A stretch of 5,653 nucleotides of DNA, from positions 1 through 5,653 of the forward strand of contig WQZW01000117.1 in assembly GCA_009780545.1 (NCBI GenBank). Direction: 5' to 3'. Shown in pieces: positions 1-4,438 of the stretch (position 1 is its first letter; every line of letters begins with the position of its first letter). The position numbers and the translations under genes were made by a program. The stretch is from Treponema sp. Lineage in GTDB: Bacteria; Spirochaetota; Spirochaetia; Treponematales; Breznakiellaceae. A model generated the notes under the pieces. It was not told the origin of the DNA. It made no database searches and worked only from the letters and a program-made list of their open reading frames with translations.

Positions 1-6
1 AAAACA

Positions 7-231
7 ATGGTCTGGAGATGTTCGAAATGTGGGAACACGATGACGAGTACGCTCAAGCCGCTGGTGGGAACCTGCGTCAAAGGCGGCGGGCACAGGTGGA
101 GTCAGTCGATTCTCGGCGGCCCGCGGGTTAATTGGCGTTGCGGGAAATGCGGCAATGTCACCGTTTCCGGTCAAAGGCCGCTGGACAGGCCGTGCAGGTG
201 CGGGGGAAATTGTTCCTGGCGTAAGAGTTAG
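7..231 (+). CDS. small protein with two tandem Cys-rich (probable zinc-binding) modules
   Basis: A 74-residue protein that I cannot assign to a named family. It consists almost wholly of two copies of one module, 40 residues apart. The first has C5-x2-C8-x14-C23-x5-H29 and the second C45-x2-C48-x14-C63-x5-C69, with an extra C65. Each copy opens with a Trp two residues before its first Cys (W3, W43), has a CGN after the CxxC, a shared PL pair, a Gly-rich turn and a closing Trp (W31, W71). The spacing implies two four-ligand zinc sites, one CCCH and one CCCC. No signal peptide or membrane segment is visible, so a cytosolic location is inferred. The ATG at 7 is the first in the window, but the frame is open to the left edge and the ribosome-binding region is not visible, so the true start could lie upstream. 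The stop is 13 nt before the next gene, suggesting one operon. The role is unknown; nucleic-acid or protein binding is the usual guess for such modules. Confidence 0.7.
   Translation: MVWRCSKCGNTMTSTLKPLVGTCVKGGGHRWSQSILGGPRVNWRCGKCGNVTVSGQRPLDRPCRCGGNCSWRKS
13..222 (+). repeat. two-copy protein-level repeat of a zinc-finger-like module
   Basis: The 30-codon units at 13-102 and 133-222 encode matching modules with identical ligand spacing (C-x2-C-x14-C-x5-C/H) and flanking Trp residues. The DNA of the two copies has diverged markedly, so this is an old internal duplication rather than a recent DNA repeat. Confidence 0.65.
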
Positions 232-232
232 C

Positions 233-237
233 GGGAG
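233..237 (+). promoter_or_regulatory. ribosome binding site deciding the start at 245
   Basis: GGGAG lies 7 nt before the ATG at 245. The same frame is open back to an ATG at 155, but that start would run through the preceding gene and put a charged, Arg/Gly-rich stretch ahead of the hydrophobic anchor. The Shine-Dalgarno match and the clean N-terminal membrane helix favour 245. Confidence 0.6.
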
Positions 238-244
238 TCGGGGG

Positions 245-583
245 ATGATCTATGTACTTGCGGCGGCGGCACTGATTTTAGTCGCAGTATTCTTGCCGGC
301 ATTCTTCCGCTGGCGACGGACGGTACGTTGCCCCGAATGCAAAAAATGGTTCGCCCTTGAATTTATCGCCTTCGACGTGCAAAACCATGCAGTCGGACAG
401 TCCAGCAGCAGTTTTGGCGGAGGTGTCGCGGGCGGAATTTTTGGGTACGTTTCGGCGTTGATTTTCGGGCATGCCTCCCGCACCAATGCGGACCCGTTTC
501 TCCGGGAATGGGGAACCGCCCGTTTTGTCTGCAAAAAATGTGGCTGCAACGTGGAACTGGACACGCGAAGGGACAAAAAATAA
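245..583 (+). CDS. membrane-anchored zinc-ribbon protein, function unknown
   Basis: A 112-residue protein of no family I can name. Residues 2-21 form one strongly hydrophobic helix followed by an Arg-rich stop (RWRR, 22-25), so the rest is predicted to face the cytoplasm. Two Cys knuckles, C29-x2-C32 and C96-x2-C99 (with C101 close behind), are the two halves of a probable zinc ribbon split by about 60 residues. The insert begins with a Ser run (53-56), then a Gly-rich segment and a hydrophobic patch around 61-75 that could pack on or dip into the membrane. The C-terminus is highly charged. The stop TAA shares its last A with the ATG of the J-domain gene (TAATG), so translation of the two is probably coupled. 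A membrane zinc-ribbon protein beside a membrane J-domain protein suggests a shared complex; that is inference. Confidence 0.7.
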   Translation: MIYVLAAAALILVAVFLPAFFRWRRTVRCPECKKWFALEFIAFDVQNHAVGQSSSSFGGGVAGGIFGYVSALIFGHASRTNADPFLREWGTARFVCKKCGCNVELDTRRDKK

Positions 584-1164
584 TGGGATACATGAACCGT
601 TTTTACGGCACGGTTTCGAAAGTGGTCGGCGGCCTTGTGTTTACGGTATTGGTATTGGGCTTTGTCGCCGATTTCGTCATGCCGTTCCTTCCGATCATTG
701 CCGTTGTCGCCGGGGCCCTGATTACGGGTTTGCTGATCAGGTTGATTTTTGTACGCATTGTCAACAAAAGGCTCCATCCCGATTATCGCTACGGTACTTC
801 GCAACCACGATCACACCGGAACGCAAATCCCCGTCAGGATAAGACGGCCGATGCACCTGCCGGACATTCACGGGAAAAAGTTGAAACACGGGAAAGCAAA
901 TCGGCGTACCGGGAAAAAATCGATCCGCCGCCCGAACCGGAATCCGCACCCGATTCCCTTTTATTGTACCGCAACCTGCTGGGGTTAAAAATCGGGTTTA
1001 CCGCACCGGAACTGAAGGCGGCGTACCGCAACGCGGCGGCACTGTACCACCCCGACCGCTACGCCGCATCTTCGGCACACGAGCGCAAAAATGCCGAAGA
1101 CCTAATGAAGCAGGTCAACGAAGCCTACGAACGCCTAAAAGCCGCAACCGGAGGACTGGCATGA
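583..1164 (+). CDS. membrane-anchored J-domain (DnaJ-like) co-chaperone
   Basis: A 193-residue protein. Residues about 14-33 and 35-60 are hydrophobic and can form two membrane helices or a hairpin, ending in the basic RIVNKR. A polar, proline-rich and charged linker follows (about 65-123). The C-terminal J domain spans about 127-188 and has the HPD tripeptide at 156-158, preceded by the helix II pattern (AAYRNAAALYHPDRY) and followed by a helix III containing NEAYERL. HPD is the residue set that stimulates DnaK/Hsp70 ATPase, so recruitment of DnaK to a membrane site is the likely activity. There is no G/F region or DnaJ zinc domain, which makes this a class III J protein; the layout, anchor first and J domain last, resembles DjlA in general plan only. 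The ATG at 583 overlaps the upstream stop and has GAAGGGA at 567-573; an ATG at 592 is a weaker alternative. The stop overlaps the nuclease start (ATGA). The client is unknown; the coupled nuclease is the obvious candidate, by inference. Confidence 0.85.
   Translation: MGYMNRFYGTVSKVVGGLVFTVLVLGFVADFVMPFLPIIAVVAGALITGLLIRLIFVRIVNKRLHPDYRYGTSQPRSHRNANPRQDKTADAPAGHSREKVETRESKSAYREKIDPPPEPESAPDSLLLYRNLLGLKIGFTAPELKAAYRNAAALYHPDRYAASSAHERKNAEDLMKQVNEAYERLKAATGGLA
1150..1155 (+). promoter_or_regulatory. strong ribosome binding site for the nuclease gene
   Basis: GGAGGA ends 5 nt before the ATG at 1161 and lies inside the last codons of the J-domain gene. Together with the ATGA stop-start overlap it fixes the nuclease start and shows that the nuclease is built to be translated from the same message. 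Confidence 0.65.
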
Positions 1165-1700
1165 ATATCGTCATTCCCCGCAATTACGGCAAGTGGAGCG
1201 ACCCTGAAAGGCCCGGGAACTCCGTCTGGTTTCCCGACATGAACGGCAAGCCGGAACGGAGCAACGATCCGTACAGACCGAAGACGTTCAGGTCGCTTGT
1301 CATGCACAACATCGGTAAGGATTATGCGGGCGCGGGATTTTCCCCGCTGCGGATCGCCGCATTAAAAATAAATCTTTCCCTTCTGGCCGCCGGATTGAAG
1401 GGCATACGATTTTCCGGAAACGAGCCTGATTTTTCGCCTTTTGCGATTGCGACGGTAAAGCTCAAAGTTTACCTTACCGGCAGATACGGATCGCAGGGAA
1501 CGATGGACGAGGCGGACGAAATACTTGCGGAAAAACTGGGGCGCACAAAAAACCAAGTCAGGCAGTGGATCAACGACAACCAATACGTCTGGCATGAACG
1601 GCAGGACGGAAGGCGCATCGACCTTCTCTGCCACGACATCCACACGAACATTTCCCACACGGGCGGCATCGCGGCAAACAGGCAACGAATGGAACGTTGA
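1161..1700 (+). CDS. HNH/WHH-type nuclease, polymorphic-toxin tip domain as a free-standing protein
   Basis: A 179-residue protein. The C-terminal part carries W144-H145-E146, D149, H161 and the H166-TGG motif. This is the pattern of the WHH branch of HNH/endonuclease VII nucleases, whose usual form is WHE/WHH, then an xIH or xLH, then HxGG. The upstream part also matches what I recall of toxin tips: PGNSVWFP at 18-25, a GIRF...EPDFS block at 81-92, and an ADEILAEKLGR helix at 118-128. In toxins these three blocks precede the metal-binding core. All expected His ligands are present, so it could be active; metal-dependent DNA cleavage is the family activity. Unlike typical toxins it has no LXG, RHS, PAAR, two-partner or signal region ahead of the domain. 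No immunity gene follows: the next gene is recG on the other strand. It overlaps the J-domain gene by 4 nt. It may be an orphaned toxin cassette, a nuclease handled by its operon partners, or a domesticated defence nuclease. The family call is from memory of motifs. Confidence 0.78.
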   Translation: MNIVIPRNYGKWSDPERPGNSVWFPDMNGKPERSNDPYRPKTFRSLVMHNIGKDYAGAGFSPLRIAALKINLSLLAAGLKGIRFSGNEPDFSPFAIATVKLKVYLTGRYGSQGTMDEADEILAEKLGRTKNQVRQWINDNQYVWHERQDGRRIDLLCHDIHTNISHTGGIAANRQRMER

Positions 1701-1704
1701 GGGA

Positions 1705-1728
1705 TTGAACGGTATACGTTCAAATTTT
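1705..1728 (+). terminator. inverted repeat in the convergent gap, possible weak terminator of the plus operon
   Basis: TTGAACG (1705-1711) and CGTTCAA (1717-1723) form a perfect 7-bp stem with a 5-nt loop, followed by ATTTT. It begins 5 nt after the nuclease stop, where a terminator is expected. The stem has only three G/C pairs and the T run is four bases, so termination would be weak. On the minus strand, downstream of recG, no T tract follows the stem. Confidence 0.4.
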
Positions 1729-1740
1729 CACAAAAAATAA

Positions 1741-3834
1741 TCACACGACCGCCGCAGGGAAGGGAGGTGCTTCCCGGAAAACACGGGCGATAATACGGTG
1801 GTCCTCAAGAGCAAAGTCCGGGTCGTTTTCGTAAATGGCGGCGGCGTCCCCGCGGGCCTTTTCCAGAATGCCGATGTCGAGAACCGGGTCGGCGATGGTA
1901 AAACCGATGTGGCCGGACTGTTCGGTTCCGGTGATCTGGCCGGGACCGCGAAGACGGAGGTCGGCCTCGGCAATTTTAAAGCCGTCGCAGGTCTCGCGCA
2001 TCACCTTGAGCTTGTCCTTGCCTTCATCGGTCAAACGGTCGGAGTAAATCAGGAAGCAGTACGCCTGTTCCGTTCCCCGACCGACCCGACCGCGGAGCTG
2101 GTGCAGGGCGGAAAGGCCGAAGCGTTCGGCATGGGCGATTACCATGCAGGAAGCGTTCGGCACGTCGACGCCGACCTCGACAACGGTGGTCGCGACAAGA
2201 ACCTTTATCTCTCCGGCACGAAAACTTTCCATTATCCGCCGCCTTTCCTCCTCGTCCAATCTTGAATGGACAAGGGCGACGGTAAACCTGGGGAAAACCT
2301 TTTTTGCAAGTTTTTCTTTCATGGAAACGGCATCCTTGAGGTCGGAAAACGTTTCCTCCGAATTTTCTATCAGCGGATACACGAAGTAGGCCTGCCTGCC
2401 TTCCCCGAGTCTCTGCCGCACGAAATCGTAAACACGGTTTTCGCTTTCCGATCCCTTGGCAAGGTGGGTTTTGACTTCCTTCCGCCCCGGCGGCATGTCG
2501 AGGATTCTCGAAACGTCCATGTCGCCGAAAGCCGTCATCTCGAGGGTTCGGGGAATCGGGGTCGCGCTCATCATCAACAGGTGGGGGGATTCGCCTTTTT
2601 CCATAATCATCGAACGCTGGTTTACGCCGAAACGGTGCTGTTCGTCGATGACGGCAAGTTTAAGATTTTTGTAGACAACATTTTTTGAAAACAGCGCATG
2701 GGTTCCGACGACGACGTCGATTTCCCCCGCCGCCAGATGTTGCAAAAGTTCTTTCCTGCCTTCGGCCTTTACGTTCCCGGTAAGGTACGCGATCCGCAGG
2801 CCCAGGGGTTCCAGCAGGGATGCGGCATTTTCCGCATGCTGGCGGGCGAGGAGTTCGGTCGGTGCCATCAGGGCGGCCTGCGCGCCCTTCTCCGCGATAA
2901 AAAGGGCCGCCATAAAGGAGACGAGGGTTTTTCCGGAACCGACGTCGCCCTGCAAAAGGCGGGACATGGGAAAATCCGTATCTGCCATGTCGCCGTTGAT
3001 GGCGGCGACGGCATCGAGCTGGCCTGCGGTCAGGCGGAAGGGCAGGCGTTCGATCAGCCGTTGCTGCAAAGGAGAAAGGCCGCTGCCGCAAGCGGACGAT
3101 TGCCGCAAGGTGTCGGCTTTTTTTCTGGCCCGTGATTTTTTGAGGGTAAGCTGATGCCAGAAAAATTCCTCGTACACCAAAGTTTTTTTTGCAAGTTCAA
3201 GCCGTTCCCGGGATTCTGGAAAATGGATCGCCTTTACCGCATCGGATTTTTGGAGCAGGCCGTACCTTGTTATAAGTTCACCGGGAAGCTCGTTTTCAAT
3301 ATCGTTTGCATATTTCTGGAGTGCGAACCCTACGGCCTGATGGAGGTTTTTTTGGCCGAGTCCTTCGGTAAGCGGATATATCGGAAAAATACCTTCCATC
3401 CGGTTTTCCGATTCGGCGGGCCGGATATCGAAATCGCTCGATTGTATGTCGCCGTACCGGTATTCGAATTTTCCCCACAGAAAAAAACGTCTTCCGACCT
3501 CAAGCTGTTTTTCCAGCCAGGGCCGGTTGAAGCAGACCAGGGCCGCCCTGGCGCTTTCGTCCTCGACATAGATTTTCAGTATTGCCCTTTGCCTGCCGAA
3601 TTTCCCCCCGGACCTGCCGATCCAGTCGCTGGCTATCACGGTAACCTCGGTGTTGACCTGCGCCCTGCCGAATTCGGCGAGGGGAACGATTGCGCTTCTG
3701 TCCTCCCAGTCACGGGGGTAATGGCGGAGGAGGTCGCCGACCGTGGCTATCCCCAAATTGGCAAACTTGGGTACCTGGGCGGGACCTATTCCTTTAAGCG
3801 ACGTCAGGGGGGCTTTAATCGTACGGATTAACAT
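1741..3834 (-). CDS. recG: ATP-dependent DNA helicase RecG
   Basis: A complete 697-residue RecG, close to the E. coli length of 693. The family enzyme is a monomeric superfamily 2 translocase that regresses stalled forks and branch-migrates Holliday junctions and R- or D-loops. The N-terminal wedge/OB region covers about 1-230 and includes the helix-hairpin-helix-like LTSLKGIGP start and HYPRDWEDR. Helicase motifs appear in order: Q-like PFRLTAGQ (265-272), Walker A GDVGSGKT (296-303), PTELLA (325-330), GTHALF (377-382), DEQHRFG (397-403), SATPIPRT (423-430), TTVVEVGVDVPNA (549-561) and LHQLRGRVGRG (578-588). The RecG-specific TRG region GPGQITGTEQSG is at 630-641. One small departure is HSRL at 523-526 where HGRM is usual. 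The ATG at 3834 is chosen; an in-frame TTG at 3858 would only add eight residues. No strong Shine-Dalgarno is seen, and the gene overlaps the end of yggT by 20 nt, so coupled translation is likely. It is the last gene of the minus operon. Confidence 0.97.
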   Translation of the reverse strand: MLIRTIKAPLTSLKGIGPAQVPKFANLGIATVGDLLRHYPRDWEDRSAIVPLAEFGRAQVNTEVTVIASDWIGRSGGKFGRQRAILKIYVEDESARAALVCFNRPWLEKQLEVGRRFFLWGKFEYRYGDIQSSDFDIRPAESENRMEGIFPIYPLTEGLGQKNLHQAVGFALQKYANDIENELPGELITRYGLLQKSDAVKAIHFPESRERLELAKKTLVYEEFFWHQLTLKKSRARKKADTLRQSSACGSGLSPLQQRLIERLPFRLTAGQLDAVAAINGDMADTDFPMSRLLQGDVGSGKTLVSFMAALFIAEKGAQAALMAPTELLARQHAENAASLLEPLGLRIAYLTGNVKAEGRKELLQHLAAGEIDVVVGTHALFSKNVVYKNLKLAVIDEQHRFGVNQRSMIMEKGESPHLLMMSATPIPRTLEMTAFGDMDVSRILDMPPGRKEVKTHLAKGSESENRVYDFVRQRLGEGRQAYFVYPLIENSEETFSDLKDAVSMKEKLAKKVFPRFTVALVHSRLDEEERRRIMESFRAGEIKVLVATTVVEVGVDVPNASCMVIAHAERFGLSALHQLRGRVGRGTEQAYCFLIYSDRLTDEGKDKLKVMRETCDGFKIAEADLRLRGPGQITGTEQSGHIGFTIADPVLDIGILEKARGDAAAIYENDPDFALEDHRIIARVFREAPPFPAAVV

Positions 3835-4438
3835 TGACGCTTTGGCCCGCAAGAACAAGCATTCCGACGAATGATTTTATCATAAGGCCGCCGAAAAACC
3901 AGATGGCCAGAAGCAGGGTAATGCTGACAAGGATACCGGCAAGAAAATTAACGATACGTTGGCCGAAGATGATCCTGGTGATGCGGAATATTATGGGGCG
4001 TGAAATGGTATCGACGATGTTCCAGAATTGTCCCGTCCTGCCCATGGGGATAAAATACCCGATAAGGCGAATCGCCAGAACGATGATGCAGAAACCCAGC
4101 AGGAACGAAACCACCGACCACAGACCGGAAACGACGATCGCGAAAATCGCACCGATATGTATGCTGCCGTAGGCGGCAATGGTCGAGGCGACGGACTGCA
4201 GCACCGAAAGGGCAAGGATTCCGGCAAGGGGCGAAAGGTCCAGAAAGCCGATCCTCAAGTGCAGGTGCCTTCGCCACCAGTCCAGGTACGGATCGGTGAT
4301 GCGGGCCAGAAACTGCGTGAGGCCGGAATCCCGCAGCCCGCCGAACCAGGTGAGCAATATCCTTGCGAACAACAGCAGGGAATACAGGCCGGCGGCGGAT
4401 GCCAAAAATTCAAAAATCGTTCGTATCATTCCTTCCAT
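3815..4438 (-). CDS. yggT: YggT-family integral membrane protein
   Basis: A 207-residue, very hydrophobic protein with about four membrane helices (roughly 12-32, 66-90, 96-128 and 160-187). It shows the YggT repeat architecture. The first half has the typical ARILLTWF (25-32), TDPYLDWWRR (48-57) and FLDLSPLAGILAL (65-77). The second half repeats the plan in degenerate form, with IRLIGYFIP (123-131), SRPIIFRITRIIF (146-158) and a closing helix. The family function is not settled; homologues are linked to membrane organisation, osmotic stress and cell division or plastid nucleoid arrangement. The start is uncertain by three codons. The ATG at 4438 has GGTGG 7 nt upstream and overlaps dnaE by 13 nt. 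The ATG at 4429 makes an ATGA overlap with the dnaE stop, but its GGAAGG sits almost on the codon. The C-terminus overlaps recG. Lying between a replicase and a repair helicase, it is probably expressed with them; a direct role in replication is not shown. Confidence 0.88.
   Translation of the reverse strand: MEGMIRTIFEFLASAAGLYSLLLFARILLTWFGGLRDSGLTQFLARITDPYLDWWRRHLHLRIGFLDLSPLAGILALSVLQSVASTIAAYGSIHIGAIFAIVVSGLWSVVSFLLGFCIIVLAIRLIGYFIPMGRTGQFWNIVDTISRPIIFRITRIIFGQRIVNFLAGILVSITLLLAIWFFGGLMIKSFVGMLVLAGQSVNVNPYD

Noticed and set aside
155..244. Upstream in-frame ATG at 155 as the start of the membrane zinc-ribbon protein
   Set aside because: It would overlap most of the second finger of the preceding gene and lacks the good ribosome site and clean N-terminal membrane helix seen with the start at 245.
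250..804. Minus-strand open frame of 184 codons opposite the two membrane-protein genes
   Set aside because: The plus-strand frames here have membrane helices, paired Cys knuckles, ribosome sites and stop-start overlaps. The minus frame is polar, low in structure and has no matching context.
1707..1721. GAAC...GTTC resembling a Gram-positive-type LexA (SOS) box near recG
   Set aside because: The half-sites are 7 nt apart rather than the 4 nt of that operator, and the site lies at the 3' end of both converging genes, where an operator would control nothing.
3154..3831. Plus-strand open frame of 225 codons opposite the N-terminal part of recG
   Set aside because: It lies wholly antisense to a full-length, motif-complete RecG, and its translation shows no recognisable domain. 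It is an expected shadow of a G+C-rich gene.
3835..3858. Upstream TTG start for recG adding eight residues
   Set aside because: The ATG at 3834 matches the usual RecG N-terminus better; the TTG would lengthen the overlap with yggT without a better ribosome site.
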